Assembly (NCBI RefSeq): GCF_029223865.1
Contig: NZ_CP119520.1
Location: 3,348,001 to 3,412,000 of the forward strand
Length of the DNA: 64,000 nucleotides
Reading direction: 5' to 3'
Source of the DNA: Telluria mixta
GTDB lineage: Bacteria > Pseudomonadota > Gammaproteobacteria > Burkholderiales > Burkholderiaceae_D
Position numbers and translations under genes: made by a program
Part shown: positions 30,135 to 41,500 of the stretch, one piece after another
Layout of the letters: each line of letters opens with the position of its first letter
Position numbering within the stretch: the first letter of the stretch is position 1
The notes under the pieces: model-generated
What the model was told of the DNA's origin: nothing
What the model saw: the letters and a program-made list of their open reading frames with translations, nothing else
Databases searched by the model: none

Positions 30135-30141
30135 TCCGTCC

Positions 30142-30693
30142 ATGCCATATACCGTTACCCCGACCGCCATTCCCGATGTGCTGGTGCTGACGCCGAAAGT
30201 CTTCGGCGACGCGCGCGGCTTCTTTTTCGAGAGCTACAATGCGCGCGACTTCCGCGAGGCGACAGGCTTGGATGTTTCGTTCGTGCAGGACAACCACAGC
30301 AAGTCCGTGAAAGGCGTTCTGCGCGGTCTCCATTACCAGATTCAAAATGCGCAGGGAAAACTGGTGCGCGCGGTGCAGGGTAGCGTGTTCGACGTCGTCG
30401 TCGACCTGCGCAAGTCCTCCCCAACGTTCGGTCGCTGGGTCGGTGAAGTGCTGAGCGCCGAGAATCACAAGCAATTGTGGGTCCCGCCCGGTTTTGCGCA
30501 TGGGTTCGTCGTACTCAGTGAAACAGCTGAGTTTCTCTACAAGACGACTGATTACTGGTATCCGGCGCATGAGCGTTCGTTGCTGTGGAGCGATCCGGCG
30601 ATCGGTATCCAGTGGCCTATCGATTTCGAACCGCAGCTTGCCGCCAAGGATGCTGCCGGCGTGCCGCTGCAGACGGCTGACCTGTTCGACTAA
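30142..30693 (+). CDS. rfbC: dTDP-4-dehydrorhamnose 3,5-epimerase
   Basis: 183 residues, full length for RmlC. Cupin-type fold with the catalytic His in VLRGLHYQ, VVDLRKSSPTFGRWVGEVLS and the conserved VPPGFAHGFVVLS. It epimerises C3 and C5 of the keto-sugar before RfbD reduces it. It lies 7 bp after rfbA and closes the rhamnose operon. Confidence 0.97.
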   Translation: MPYTVTPTAIPDVLVLTPKVFGDARGFFFESYNARDFREATGLDVSFVQDNHSKSVKGVLRGLHYQIQNAQGKLVRAVQGSVFDVVVDLRKSSPTFGRWVGEVLSAENHKQLWVPPGFAHGFVVLSETAEFLYKTTDYWYPAHERSLLWSDPAIGIQWPIDFEPQLAAKDAAGVPLQTADLFD

Positions 30694-31717
30694 CCCTCCC
30701 GTATGCTGGTCAGGTGGCAGTCATACGGGGTTGCCGATGTTATTGCGCCAGCAACACTAGCTTCTTACCTATCACGTGACTAAGCCAGCTCACATCTCGC
30801 ACGGAATCTAAATGCATCTGTGCATTGCCGTGAATCAATCACGGCCGCTGCAAACTCATTCCGGTTGAACTTTTTGTTTGCCCTTCACGTCGGTTGGCGG
30901 CGCTAGCTCGTTCTGTGCTGTCAGTGGGCCGCGCGTTTACGCGCGTGTACCCTTGCTCAGAATGTGCTTAATTGTCCAGTGGGAAATGACGAAAATGCAT
31001 GCTCAGTGTTTGATTCGCGCAACGGAAACAAAAAATTACATTTCCTTAGAATATGTTTCCAATGGGAAAAATTTTTCTTCAGTTATGATTTTATAAACAC
31101 AAATGTGAAGTTTTAAAATACTGAACGTAAACTTAAGTGACGATATTTGCAATTATTATTTCGCGTTCGCTAATTACCTTTTGTATGGCGCTAATTCTTC
31201 TATGATTTTCCTTTAACAAGCTACTATGAATTGTTTCATGTAAATACTGAAGTGTCCCGTCACGGCATCGCCGAGCGGACAAAAAAATTCTCCAACAGGT
31301 AGAACTAAAGGTAGCTCTGAAGTAAAATTCTTGGTGACGTACATCACGCTTCGTGACCGCAAGATGATTGCGGTAACCAACTATCATGCCGGTGGTAGAG
31401 AAACTGAACCTCTCGGCAATGCCGGGTGCGCCTTCGGTGACTTCATAGCCGAGTTTCCTTAGCAGGAACAGTCTTTGCTGGACAGTTCGCTGCACTGTAG
31501 GGTTCACCCACTGTGCACTTGTCCCGGCCGGCTCCTGCACGCGTATCCATGAGGGGGCGAACGATTAAATATAGTGTTCGTCAGCATTGATAACCCTTGC
31601 AATCGAATTGGACGGCCCTTGGGAGGCGGCGGCCTTTTCCTTTTGTAAGACGCGCGTGGTGACGGTATTAGAGCTGATCAAAACTAATGAATTTTTACTC
31701 GATTTCGTATTGATAAC
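30694..31717. other. 1-kb AT-rich gap between rfbC and kpsM
   Basis: No gene I can support. A hairpin CCCGTATG/CATACGGG (30698-30705 and 30722-30729, 16-nt loop, no T-run) follows rfbC directly and may be a weak terminator. The part 30990-31300 is clearly AT-rich compared with the genome. A minus-strand ORF at 31133-31540 lacks family features. At 31475-31495 there is a segment resembling one in the rfb leader. No ops/JUMPstart (GGCGGTAG) element was found before kpsM, and no clear promoter can be assigned. Confidence 0.4.
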
Positions 31718-32506
31718 ATGACGCAGTTGACTCGCTCATCCTTACAAATTGCCTTGGCAACGTGGAAAGCGTTGTTCCTGCGGGAGGCGGTGACCAGGCT
31801 CGCCGCCGGGCGCGCGGCCTGGGTATGGCTGTTGTTCGAGCCGCTGGCTTACCTGATTTTCATCATGACCCTGTTCGGTTTCGTCTATCACAAGATGGTA
31901 GGGGGCGTCGATGGTGCCATGTTCGTCGTGACCGGCTTGTTGGGGTTCTATTTCGCGCGAAATACTTTCTTGAGAAGCATGGAGGCAATTCATGCAAACG
32001 GCGCATTGTTCACGTATCGCCAGGTCAAGCCGATCGACACCGTGCTGGTGCGTGCGGCTCTGGAAGGCTTTCTGAACCTGTTGAGTGCCATCCTGATTCT
32101 CGCCGGTGCCAGCCTGTTCCATTACAACGTGCTGCCCGACGATCCGCTGCTTGTCATGGCAACGGTGTTCGCCTTGTGGTTGTGCGGACTGGGGCTTGGG
32201 CTGATCTTGTCGGCGGCGACGAAACTCGTGGCCGAACTGGGCAAAGTGGTCAACATTCTCGTCACCCCACTGTATTTCATTTCTGGCGTAATGATTCCCG
32301 CAAGCACGATTCCTCAGCCTTACCGGGATTACCTGTTAGTGAATCCCTTTCTTCATGGTTTAGAAATTCTGCGCGGTGCATATTTTGCTCACTATCACCC
32401 GGTATCGGAAGCGAGCCTAGCCTACGTGTATGGATTTGCACTGGTCACGGTGTTTTTCGGACTCTCCCTGCATTTACGTTTTTCACGTCAGCTGGTCGCG
32501 GAATGA
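31718..32506 (+). CDS. kpsM: Capsule polysaccharide ABC transporter permease
   Basis: 262 residues. ABC-2 type permease with about six membrane helices after an amphipathic N-terminus; the segments AWVWLLFEPLAYLIFIM and ISGVMIPASTIPQPYRDYLLVNPFLHGLEILR are characteristic of KpsM/CtrC/BexB. It forms the inner-membrane channel through which the lipid-linked capsule chain is exported. Its stop overlaps kpsT by 4 bp (ATGA), so kpsMTED are translationally coupled. Confidence 0.94.
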   Translation: MTQLTRSSLQIALATWKALFLREAVTRLAAGRAAWVWLLFEPLAYLIFIMTLFGFVYHKMVGGVDGAMFVVTGLLGFYFARNTFLRSMEAIHANGALFTYRQVKPIDTVLVRAALEGFLNLLSAILILAGASLFHYNVLPDDPLLVMATVFALWLCGLGLGLILSAATKLVAELGKVVNILVTPLYFISGVMIPASTIPQPYRDYLLVNPFLHGLEILRGAYFAHYHPVSEASLAYVYGFALVTVFFGLSLHLRFSRQLVAE

Positions 32507-33168
32507 TTATTGTCGAAGACGTACACAAGCGCTACATGACGAGTCATGGCGCCGGACGCTGGATACTGAAGTCCCTGAATTTCACGATCGCGCCGAAAGT
32601 CAATGTCGGCCTGGTCGGGCGTAACGGCGCGGGCAAATCTACCCTGCTGCGCCTGATCGGCGGCATCGATACGCCCACCAAGGGCAAGATCGAACGGCAT
32701 TGCCGCGTATCGTGGCCGATGGGTTATGGCGGCGGTCTGCAGGGTTCGCTGACGGGGCGGCAGAACGCGAAGTTCGTCTGCCGCATCCATGGTCACGACC
32801 ATGACATGCAGGACCGCCTGGACTATATCCAGGATTTCGCCGGGATCGGCCATTATTTCGATCATCCGGTCAAGACTTATTCGTCGGGCATGCGCTCGCG
32901 ACTGCAATTCGCCATGTCGATGGCGTTCGATTTCGACGTCTATATTTCGGACGAAGTCACAGCAGCCGGCGATATCTCGTTCACCAACAAGGCGGCGGCG
33001 GCTTTTAAGCGCGTTGCCGATCATGCCGGTTTGATCATGGTGTCGCACAGCGAGGAAACGCTGCGCCAGTTTTGCCAGGCCGGCATCTGGCTGCATGAAG
33101 GATCCGCATACTGGTTCGACGACATTGAAGACGCATTGGCAAATTACAAGGAAAGCATAGGCGCATGA
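32503..33168 (+). CDS. kpsT: Capsule polysaccharide ABC transporter ATPase
   Basis: 221 residues. Walker A GRNGAGKST (39-47), signature YSSGMRSR (126-133), Walker B DVYISDE (146-152) followed by VTAAGD, and the switch His in VSHSEE. The short form, without the extra C-terminal glycan-binding domain of Wzt-type ATPases, is that of KpsT/CtrD/BexA. It powers export of the finished chain. Overlaps of 4 bp with kpsM and kpsE show tight coupling. Confidence 0.95.
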   Translation: MIIVEDVHKRYMTSHGAGRWILKSLNFTIAPKVNVGLVGRNGAGKSTLLRLIGGIDTPTKGKIERHCRVSWPMGYGGGLQGSLTGRQNAKFVCRIHGHDHDMQDRLDYIQDFAGIGHYFDHPVKTYSSGMRSRLQFAMSMAFDFDVYISDEVTAAGDISFTNKAAAAFKRVADHAGLIMVSHSEETLRQFCQAGIWLHEGSAYWFDDIEDALANYKESIGA

Positions 33169-34322
33169 GGGATGGCACTAAAGAAACGGTACGCGTTAAG
33201 AGCCCGAAGGCGGGCCTCGTTGCCGTTACCCGATTCGTGACGAATCAAAAGAACATATGGCGCTTCGCCGCGGCACTCTGTGTCGGCGCAACCGTGTACT
33301 GGGGCGTCATCGCGTCCGACCGTTACGTGTCGGAAGCCGATGTCCTGATCGAACACACGCAGCTCGGCGCGGAAAAGAGTGTCGATCTCGGCTCGCTGCT
33401 GGGCGGCGGCGGCGGCGGCAACAACCGGCCCGAACAGCTTCTGCTGCGCAGCTATCTGTTGTCGACCGACATGATGAAAAAGCTGGACGCGAAGATGCGC
33501 CTGAAGGCGCACTTCAGCGACCCGCGGCAGGATCCTCTGTCGCGGTTGTCGCCGTCCGCGACCCAGGAACAGTTCTATCGTTACTACCTGTCGCGTATCA
33601 GTGTCGAGTTCGACGACTACTCCGGTGTGCTGGTGATCAAGGCCCAGGCTTCCGACCCGAAGACGGCCCAGGCCATCACCCAGACGCTCCTGTCCGAAGG
33701 TGAAAACTACATGAACGAGATCGGCCATCACCTGGCCGAATCGCAGGTCACGTTCCTGGAGAAGCAGGTGGCGTCGATGGCGGCGCGTTACCAGCAGGCG
33801 CGCCTGGCCGTACTGAACTTCCAGAACAAGCACGACATGGTATCGCCGGAAAACACGGCCGAAACCGACGTCGGCAGTATTAACAAGCTGCGTGCTACGC
33901 GCGTCGAGCTGGATACCCGCCGCGTCGCGCTGCTGGCCTACCTGACGCCGGAGGCGCCGGGCGTCGTGGATCTGAACGTCCAGATCGCAGCCATTGACAA
34001 ACAGATCGCCGAGCAGCAGAGCCGCCTGACGGGCAAGAGCGGCAAGTCGCTCAACAGCACGGTCGAAGAGTACCAGCGCCTGCAGATGGAGGCCGGTTTT
34101 GCCGAGGATGTGTACAAGACCGCGCTGGCCGGCCTTGAGAAAGGCCGCGTCGAAGTCACGCGCACGCTGAAGAAGGTGTCCGTGCTCCAGGCGCCGACGC
34201 TGCCGGAAGAGTCGCTCCAGCCGCGCCGTTTGTACAACATTGTCACTTTCATTCTCGTCACGATGCTCGTGGCCGGCATTCTTACCTTGCTGGCGGCTAT
34301 CATTCGCGACCATAAGGATTAA
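33165..34322 (+). CDS. kpsE: Capsule export inner-membrane protein KpsE (PCP-3)
   Basis: 385 residues. Two membrane helices, at about 33-52 and 357-379, flank a large periplasmic domain with coiled-coil segments (about 180-345). This is the polysaccharide co-polymerase 3 / KpsE-CtrB-BexC arrangement. It links the KpsMT transporter to the outer-membrane KpsD channel. A Gly run (LLGGGGGGNN, about 80-87) in the periplasmic part is an oddity. It overlaps kpsT by 4 bp. Confidence 0.93.
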   Translation: MRDGTKETVRVKSPKAGLVAVTRFVTNQKNIWRFAAALCVGATVYWGVIASDRYVSEADVLIEHTQLGAEKSVDLGSLLGGGGGGNNRPEQLLLRSYLLSTDMMKKLDAKMRLKAHFSDPRQDPLSRLSPSATQEQFYRYYLSRISVEFDDYSGVLVIKAQASDPKTAQAITQTLLSEGENYMNEIGHHLAESQVTFLEKQVASMAARYQQARLAVLNFQNKHDMVSPENTAETDVGSINKLRATRVELDTRRVALLAYLTPEAPGVVDLNVQIAAIDKQIAEQQSRLTGKSGKSLNSTVEEYQRLQMEAGFAEDVYKTALAGLEKGRVEVTRTLKKVSVLQAPTLPEESLQPRRLYNIVTFILVTMLVAGILTLLAAIIRDHKD

Positions 34323-34325
34323 TGC

Positions 34326-36071
34326 ATGCGATTTTCTTTTGTTATGAGCTTGGCGCTGGTTGCGGCGATGTCGAACGCCGTTGCCGCGCAGCGTACCGGT
34401 AATACCCAGTCCAAGGCGAAGGAAGCGGCAGTCGAGATCAAGGCACCTGCCGGTGCCGAGGGCTCGATGTCGCTGTCGCCGGCCGCGGCCATGAACCAAT
34501 ATGGGGCAGGCACCCAGCTGGAAGCGATGAATACCGTCGAGGCCGGCGCCCCGGCACCGGAAAAATTCGACTATTCCGTGAACACGAAGAGCGACGTGTT
34601 CGGCGCCAAGCTATTCAGCGGCAGCTTCCTGCAGCAGGGCGCGATGCAGTTCAACCCGGACTACCTCATCGCGGTCGGCGACCAGCTGATGATGCGGTTC
34701 TGGGGCGGGTTCAATTTCGAGGGTGTCTTCACGGTCGACCCGAAGGGGAATGTCTTTGTTCCGCAGGTGGGGCCGGTGCAGGTGCTGGGTGTGCGCAACC
34801 GCGACCTGCAGCAGGTCGTCGAGGCATCGGTGCGCAAGGTCTTCCGTGCCAATGTGGCGGTGTATGCGAGCCTGGCTAAGGCGCAGCCCGTACGCGTTTT
34901 CGTCGGCGGCAATGTCCGGCGCCCCGGGCTGTACAACGGTACGAGCATGGACAGCCTGCTGCATTATCTCGACAGCGCTGGCGGCATCGATACCGAGCGC
35001 GGCAGTTTTTTGAACGTGGTGGTGAAGCGCGGCCAGCAGGTCCGTACCTCGGTCAACCTCTACGATTTCCTGCTGAACGGAGTGATGCCGATGATCCAGC
35101 TTGGCGACGGCGACGTGATCTTCGTCGAGCCGCGTCACCATACCGTCAAGGTGGAGGGTTTTGCCGAGAACGCCAAGCGGTTCGAGTTCGTCGACAAGTC
35201 GATCACCCTGGCCGACGTGATGGCGCTTGCCAAACCGACATCGCAGGCAACGAATGTTCGCATCGTGCGTAACTCGGGCACGGTGCGCAATATCGACTAT
35301 TATTCGCTCTCCACAGCGACGGACGTGCGCATTTTCGATGGCGACGAGGTGGAATTTACGTCCGACACCAAGCCGGGAACGATCACCGTCCGCGTCGATG
35401 GCGAGCACCAGAGCATGCGGGAATACGTGCTGCCCTACGGCGCATCGATGGGAATGCTGCTCTCGCAGATCAAGCCCTCGGCGCAATCGGATATGCAGAA
35501 CATCCAGCTGTTCCGCCACAGCGTGCAGGAGCGGCAGAAGGAGTTGCTCGACACTTCGCTGTCGAACCTGCAACAGGCCGTGCTCACCGCCCGCAGCGGC
35601 ACCGCGGAGGAAGCGCAATTGCGCAAGGAGGAAGCTGGCCTGATGCTGCAGTGGGTCGAGCGTGCGCGCAAGATCACGCCGCGCGGGCAGGTGGTGATTT
35701 CGCGTGCCGCCAACCTGAACGACCTGGTGCTGGAAAACGGCGACACCCTGCGGATTCCCGCGAAAGGTAGCCTGGTGCTGGTCAGCGGGGAAGTGCTGTT
35801 CCCGAATGCCGTGGCTTACGATCCGAAGTGGGGCCTGGAAGATTATGTGCGCGTAACCGGTGGTTTGACCCAACATGCCGACTCATCGCGTATCATCATC
35901 GCCCATCCGGATGGTAGTTTCGACGACAGTAACAATTTGTCGGCATTGAAGGCCGGCGATGAAATCATGGTATTGCCAAAAGTTGATGTGAAGTCGCGTC
36001 AGATCTGGAAGGAAGTAACGCAAGTGATTTATCAAATTGCCATCTCGGCGAAAGTTGCACTCGGATTATGA
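34326..36071 (+). CDS. kpsD: Polysaccharide export protein KpsD-like
   Basis: 581 residues. A signal peptide (cleavage about residue 21, SNAVAA) without a lipobox Cys is as in E. coli KpsD and unlike Wza. The Poly_export domain starts at [16 protein letters not shown] (about 112), followed by SLBB-type domains ([16 protein letters not shown], about 182). A helical segment (about 400-450) and a further SLBB repeat near [11 protein letters not shown] come after. It forms the periplasmic/outer-membrane conduit for the capsule. It overlaps wecB by 4 bp. Confidence 0.92.
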   Translation: MRFSFVMSLALVAAMSNAVAAQRTGNTQSKAKEAAVEIKAPAGAEGSMSLSPAAAMNQYGAGTQLEAMNTVEAGAPAPEKFDYSVNTKSDVFGAKLFSGSFLQQGAMQFNPDYLIAVGDQLMMRFWGGFNFEGVFTVDPKGNVFVPQVGPVQVLGVRNRDLQQVVEASVRKVFRANVAVYASLAKAQPVRVFVGGNVRRPGLYNGTSMDSLLHYLDSAGGIDTERGSFLNVVVKRGQQVRTSVNLYDFLLNGVMPMIQLGDGDVIFVEPRHHTVKVEGFAENAKRFEFVDKSITLADVMALAKPTSQATNVRIVRNSGTVRNIDYYSLSTATDVRIFDGDEVEFTSDTKPGTITVRVDGEHQSMREYVLPYGASMGMLLSQIKPSAQSDMQNIQLFRHSVQERQKELLDTSLSNLQQAVLTARSGTAEEAQLRKEEAGLMLQWVERARKITPRGQVVISRAANLNDLVLENGDTLRIPAKGSLVLVSGEVLFPNAVAYDPKWGLEDYVRVTGGLTQHADSSRIIIAHPDGSFDDSNNLSALKAGDEIMVLPKVDVKSRQIWKEVTQVIYQIAISAKVALGL

Positions 36072-37207
36072 AAATATTGACTGTGTTCGGGACCCGCCCC
36101 GAGGCCATCAAAATGGCCCCCCTCGTAAAATTGCTGGCACAACAGGCTGACCTCGATGCCCGCGTGTGCGTTACCGCGCAGCACCGGCAGATGCTGGACC
36201 AGGTTCTCGAACTGTTCGAAATCACGCCGGACTACGATCTCGACATCATGAAGCCGGGCCAGACGCTGTCCGGTATCACGACCGAGATCATGACGCGCAT
36301 CGAGCCGGTGCTGACCGAGTTCCGTCCGGATCTAGTGCTGGTGCATGGCGATACCTCGACCACGTTCAGTACCACGCTGGCGTCGTTCTATCAGCGAATT
36401 GCGGTCGGCCACGTGGAAGCGGGCCTGCGTACCGGCAATTTGTTGTCGCCCTGGCCGGAGGAGGCTAATCGCAAGCTCACCGGCGCGCTGGCGGCGTTGC
36501 ATTTCGCGCCGACCCAGCAGTCGCGCGAGAATTTGCTGCGCGAAAACACAGACCAGCAAGCCGTCCACGTGACCGGTAACACCGTGATCGACGCGCTGCT
36601 CTGGGTGAAGGAAAAACTCGAACACGATGCCGCGCTCGAACACTCGCTGCGCGCCCGGTTCCCGTTCCTGCGCGACAGCGCGCGCATGGTGCTGATCACC
36701 GGCCACCGCCGGGAGAATTTCGGCGGCGGCTTCGAGCGCATCTGCGCGTCGATCCGCGACCTCGCGCAGGATTTTCCGGATACCGATTTCGTCTATCCGG
36801 TTCACTTGAACCCGAACGTGCGCGAACCCGTGGGACGCATCCTCAAGGGCCTCACCAACGTTCATCTGATCGAGCCACAGGACTACCTGCCGTTCGTCTA
36901 TCTGATGACGCGTTCGCACATCATCCTGACCGATTCGGGCGGCATCCAGGAAGAGGCACCGTCGCTCGGCAAGCCGGTGCTGGTGATGCGCGACACGACG
37001 GAACGCCCGGAGGCCGTGGCCGCCGGCACCGTCCGCCTGGTGGGTACTGACCCGGAATCGATCAAACAGGCCGTCGCTACCCTGCTGACCGACCAGCAGG
37101 AATACGATCGCATGAGTTTTGCTCACAACCCCTACGGCGATGGCACCGCGTGCCAGCGCATCGTCAATATCATTAAAACATACAAGGACCCCCATGCTGC
37201 AGCATAA
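36068..37207 (+). CDS. wecB: UDP-N-acetylglucosamine 2-epimerase (non-hydrolysing)
   Basis: 379 residues, normal length. Family start [19 protein letters not shown], then [28 protein letters not shown], and [28 protein letters not shown] near residue 280-305. It interconverts UDP-GlcNAc and UDP-ManNAc. With wecC directly downstream it should supply UDP-ManNAcA for the capsule repeat. It overlaps kpsD by 4 bp and wecC by 14 bp. Confidence 0.96.
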   Translation: MKILTVFGTRPEAIKMAPLVKLLAQQADLDARVCVTAQHRQMLDQVLELFEITPDYDLDIMKPGQTLSGITTEIMTRIEPVLTEFRPDLVLVHGDTSTTFSTTLASFYQRIAVGHVEAGLRTGNLLSPWPEEANRKLTGALAALHFAPTQQSRENLLRENTDQQAVHVTGNTVIDALLWVKEKLEHDAALEHSLRARFPFLRDSARMVLITGHRRENFGGGFERICASIRDLAQDFPDTDFVYPVHLNPNVREPVGRILKGLTNVHLIEPQDYLPFVYLMTRSHIILTDSGGIQEEAPSLGKPVLVMRDTTERPEAVAAGTVRLVGTDPESIKQAVATLLTDQQEYDRMSFAHNPYGDGTACQRIVNIIKTYKDPHAAA

Positions 37208-38471
37208 AGTGAAATCGGTATCCGTTATTGGCCTGGGCTACATTGGCTTGCCGACTGCCGCCATGTTTGCCTCCCGCAAGGTGGAGGTCATCGGCGTCGA
37301 CATTAACCAGGAAGCGGTCGATATCATCAACCAGGGGCGTATCCACATTGTCGAGCCGGATCTCGACATCATCGTACATGCCGCCGTGACCGAAGGGTAT
37401 TTGCGCGCCACTACGAAAGCGGAACCGGCCGACGCTTTCCTGATCGCGGTGCCGACGCCGTTCAAGGACAACCATGAGCCGGACCTGGCCTACGTCAAGG
37501 CGGCCGCCGAATCGATCGCACCTGTGCTTAGCAAGGGCAACACCGTGATCCTCGAGTCGACCTCGCCGGTGGGCGCCACTGAGGCGATGATCGAATGGCT
37601 GGCGGCCGCACGTCCGGACCTGCGTTTCCCGGTACCCGGTGCCAATTGCGATGAGATCGACATCCACGTCGCCTATTGCCCCGAGCGCGTCCTGCCGGGC
37701 CGTGTCGTTACCGAACTGATCGAGAACGACCGTATCATCGGCGGCATGACGCCGGCGTGCTCGCAGCGCGCGGCCGACATCTATCGCGTGTTCGTGCAGG
37801 GGCAGCTCTTGTTCAGCAATGCTCGTACGGCCGAAATGGCGAAACTGACCGAGAACGCCTTTCGCGACGTGAACATCGCGTTCGCGAACGAGTTGTCGCT
37901 GATAAGCGATAAGATCGGTATCGATGTCTGGGAACTGATCCGCCTGGCAAATCACCACCCGCGCGTCAACATCCTTCAGCCGGGCTGCGGCGTCGGTGGC
38001 CATTGCATCGCCGTCGACCCGTGGTTCATCGTTGACAAGACGCCTGAACAGGCACGCCTGATCCGCTCCGCACGCGAAGTGAACGACAGCAAGCCGGAGT
38101 GGGTGTGCGAGCGCATCCGCGCCGAAGTCGCCGCTCTGGTCGCCACCGGCAAACCGGAACAGGAGATCAAGGTGGCCGTTCTCGGTCTGGCGTTCAAACC
38201 CGATATTGACGACCTGCGTGAAAGCCCGGCGCTGCATATCGCCGAGAAGATTGCCGCTGGTTCGCGTGCGCAACTCATGTTGAGCGAGCCGAATGTCGAG
38301 CAGCTGCCGGCATCCCTGGCCAAGTTCCCGCTCGTCGCCCCGTCCGAAGCCATCGCCAACGCCGACGTGATTGCCGTGCTGGTCAAGCACCGTCCTTTCG
38401 TCGAGCTGGCGCAGCAGCTCCGCGACCATTCCCACGTGATCGATGCCGTAGGCATTCTCCACACCCGCTGA
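37194..38471 (+). CDS. wecC: UDP-N-acetyl-D-mannosamine dehydrogenase
   Basis: 425 residues. N-terminal Rossmann motif [10 protein letters not shown] (about 14-23), the central [21 protein letters not shown] helix, and catalytic Cys271 in [15 protein letters not shown]. It oxidises UDP-ManNAc to the uronic acid UDP-ManNAcA in two NAD steps. ATG at 37194 is chosen for the AAGGA site just upstream; a longer frame from 37119 lies inside wecB. Capsule composition with ManNAcA is an inference from this gene pair. Confidence 0.95.
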   Translation: MLQHKVKSVSVIGLGYIGLPTAAMFASRKVEVIGVDINQEAVDIINQGRIHIVEPDLDIIVHAAVTEGYLRATTKAEPADAFLIAVPTPFKDNHEPDLAYVKAAAESIAPVLSKGNTVILESTSPVGATEAMIEWLAAARPDLRFPVPGANCDEIDIHVAYCPERVLPGRVVTELIENDRIIGGMTPACSQRAADIYRVFVQGQLLFSNARTAEMAKLTENAFRDVNIAFANELSLISDKIGIDVWELIRLANHHPRVNILQPGCGVGGHCIAVDPWFIVDKTPEQARLIRSAREVNDSKPEWVCERIRAEVAALVATGKPEQEIKVAVLGLAFKPDIDDLRESPALHIAEKIAAGSRAQLMLSEPNVEQLPASLAKFPLVAPSEAIANADVIAVLVKHRPFVELAQQLRDHSHVIDAVGILHTR

Positions 38472-38575
38472 GTAGTCGGGCAGGGACGCCCATACGTTGG
38501 CTATCCCTGCCTGACCTGTGTATCTCACATTGGGCAGCCCCGAGCCGTCGACGGCTTGCCCGCGCAACCCGACCA

Positions 38576-41500
38576 ATGAAATCGTCCACTCAACCAAGCG
38601 TCCCTTCCCAAATGTCAGACAATGTTTTTGAGCTGTCGGCCGACGGCGTTTCGTACCGAATGCTGCTCCCGAACGCTGACATCGACTATATCCAGCGCAA
38701 GCTCGCGACCGAGCACGTACCGTACGAGCTGCCGATGCTTGAGGACATGCGCACCCGTCTTGCGGCCGACGACCTGGTCGTGGATGCGGGCGCGAACATC
38801 GGCAACCATACGATGTACCTTGCGGCCGTCGTCGGATGCCGGGTGGTCGCTTTTGAGCCGAATGCGAAGCTGGCTGAGGCTCTCCGCGCAAGCCTGGCGT
38901 TGAATGCGTTGGACGGCAAGGTGGACGTGCGCGAACTCGGGTTGGGCAAACGCGCCGGCCGCGGCCAGTTCGCCAAGAATATTCCGGACAACCTCGGGGC
39001 GCAGAGCATTACCGGCGGCGAGGGGCCACTCGAAATCGCACCGCTCGACAGCATCGATTTCCCGGCGCAGGTTAAGGCCGTCAAGATCGACGTCGAAGGG
39101 ATGGAACTGGATGTGCTGGAAGGTGCTGCCGGGCTGATCGGGCGTGATCGGCCGATTGTCTACGTGGAATGCGCCGACCAGGTCAGCTTCCGTCAGGTGC
39201 ACGAGTGGATGGTTGCAAAAAATTACGGTTATTGGGATACGTTCAATGCGACCCCGACCCATCTGTTCCTACCCAGTGAGCAGACCACGGTCGACCAGCG
39301 CCTGTCGCGCCTGCAATTGAAGGGGGCGCAAGATATTTATCAGTTGCAAGAACAGATCGCCAAGACGCGCGAGATGTTGGACAGCGCGAACCTGAAATAC
39401 CGAGCGGCGAACGAGCAGATCGCCAACCTGAAAGTCCAGCTGACGCAACAGGAAGCGGCTCGTACGAGGGCGGAGCAGGTCGCTAACGATGCGCAAGGCC
39501 AACTCGTGGAAATGCGCAACCGGCTGGAAGCTGAACGCGCCAGTCTGCAGCAGGAGATACAGCGCCTGAGCGGACTGGCCGAGTCGCATCGTGAGGCTGC
39601 GCACGACGCAGAAAAGCAACTCATTCGTATCGAAGCCACCCTCGAGGTCGCACGTGCCCAGGCTGCCGAGGCGACTGCCGGCCGCAACCGTGCTGAGTCC
39701 GACAGTGAACGGCAGGCCGCGGCGGTGCGTGAGCTCACGGACAAGCTGACGACGGCGAACGACCAGCTGGCCACGACGCGCGACAGCCTGCACGAGGCCA
39801 ATCGAAAATATCGCGTGGTGACCGAACAGGTGCAGGAGGTCCGCCGCAAGGCCGAACATGACGATTCCCTGACGAAGATGGCCGCCGAATCGGCCGCGAA
39901 AACCCAGGCCCAGCTCGTCGAGACCCAGGCCCGCCTGCTGGCGGAGCGCGGTGCCTTAGTCGAGGAAATCAACAAGTTGCGCCAGGACTGGCAGGAGGCC
40001 AGCAATGGTGCGCACGAGGTCGAAAAACAACTGGTGCGTGTCGAGGTCCAGTTGCAGGTCGAGAAGGATGCGCTGGCAGCCGCGAACAACAAGTATCGCG
40101 AATCGGTGAACCAGATCGCGACGCTCAAGCAGCGCGTGGCCGAGGAAGAGCAGGCAGCACGCAGCGCCGAGAAACTGTGGGGCGAGGTCCAGGCTGCGAT
40201 GGAGCAGCTGAAGGATGAACTCGGCAAAATGACGGCGCGTTATCAGGCTGAGAAAGAAGCTCTGGAAGCTGCGAACGCAATGTATCAGGCCCAGAAGGAA
40301 ACCCTCGACGCCGCGAATGCAAAATACGAGGCAGAGAAGGAAGCACGCGACGCCGCGAATGCAAAATACGAGGCCGAGAAGGAAGCGCTCGACGCCGCGA
40401 ATGCAAAATACGAGGCGGAAAGCGAAGCTCTCGATGCCGCGAATGAAAAATGTCGTCAGGCCATGACGGAGGTGACGGCGCTGAAGCAACGCGTGGCCGA
40501 GGAAGAGCAGGCGGCGCGCGGCGCTGAGCAGTTATGGGGGCACACTCAGGTCGAACTGCACCAACTGAAGAACCAGCTCGACCAGGTGACGACGAGCTAT
40601 CACACCGCCACGGAAAGCGTCAGCGACCTGAACGCAAAGATCGCGGCTGAAGCCGAGGTGCGGCGCCAGATCGAGCGGAAGGAGGAGGAAGCGCGCGCGC
40701 AGTTGACCCTCGCCCAGTTACAGTACCGTGCCGCGCAGACGGACCTGAAACAGGTCAAGACTGAGCTGAACAATACGACACAGGAGTACCGGGTCGCCAG
40801 GGAGCGCGCCACCGATCTTGGCCGTCAGCTCAACGACGTCAACTTGAAATACCGCCGGATCAACAACGAAGAGATCCCGCAGCTGAAAGCACGCGTGCAA
40901 AGCAGCCAGGCGCAAGCCTACGAACACAAGCGGCAGTTGGAGCAGCTGAAGCTTGAACTGACCAACCACAAGACAAGATTGAAGGAAACCAATCACCAGC
41001 TGGAACGGGTTCGCCAACAAAAGATGCAGGCCGAGCAGCAGGTCATCAAGACCCGTGCCAGCTTGTCGTTCCAGCTCGGCTATATCCTGATCAACGGTTT
41101 TAAGTCGGTCCGTGGTTTCATCGGCATACCGTCGGCCCTGCTTGCATGGCGCAAGGAGGTGGTCAAGCGCCGCAAGCAAAAGGAGCAGCGCCTGCAGAAA
41201 CTGCAGCCGGTTAATATCGTCCCGGCCGCGCAGGCGCCCGCGGTCGCCAGAACGGCACCGCCGCCACTGGACAAAGTCGAAAAAGCAGCACCAATCGCAC
41301 CAATCGTGTCGGACGCACAGGTCGAGGCCATGGACGTCATTGCCGAGATCAAGCAGCAGGAGCAGCCCGCGGAGGCATCCCAGGTGTTGCCGCGCGACCT
41401 GCGCCATCTGAAAGTCGCCTGCATCATGGACGAGTTCACGTTCGGTTCGTACCGGTCCGAGTGCGACCTGTTCCAACTGACGCCGGCCCACTGGCAGACC

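Noticed and set aside
31133..31540. 135-residue minus-strand ORF between rfbC and kpsM
   Set aside because: AT-rich, atypical codon use, no domain. Could be a decayed gene but not supportable.
31718..36071. Possible Wzm/Wzt O-antigen transporter instead of capsule
   Set aside because: The short ATPase without a glycan-binding domain, plus kpsE, kpsD, kpsC and kpsS, point to a capsule-type system.
40253..40462. CRISPR-like array
   Set aside because: Repeats are contiguous without spacers and are in-frame coding sequence.
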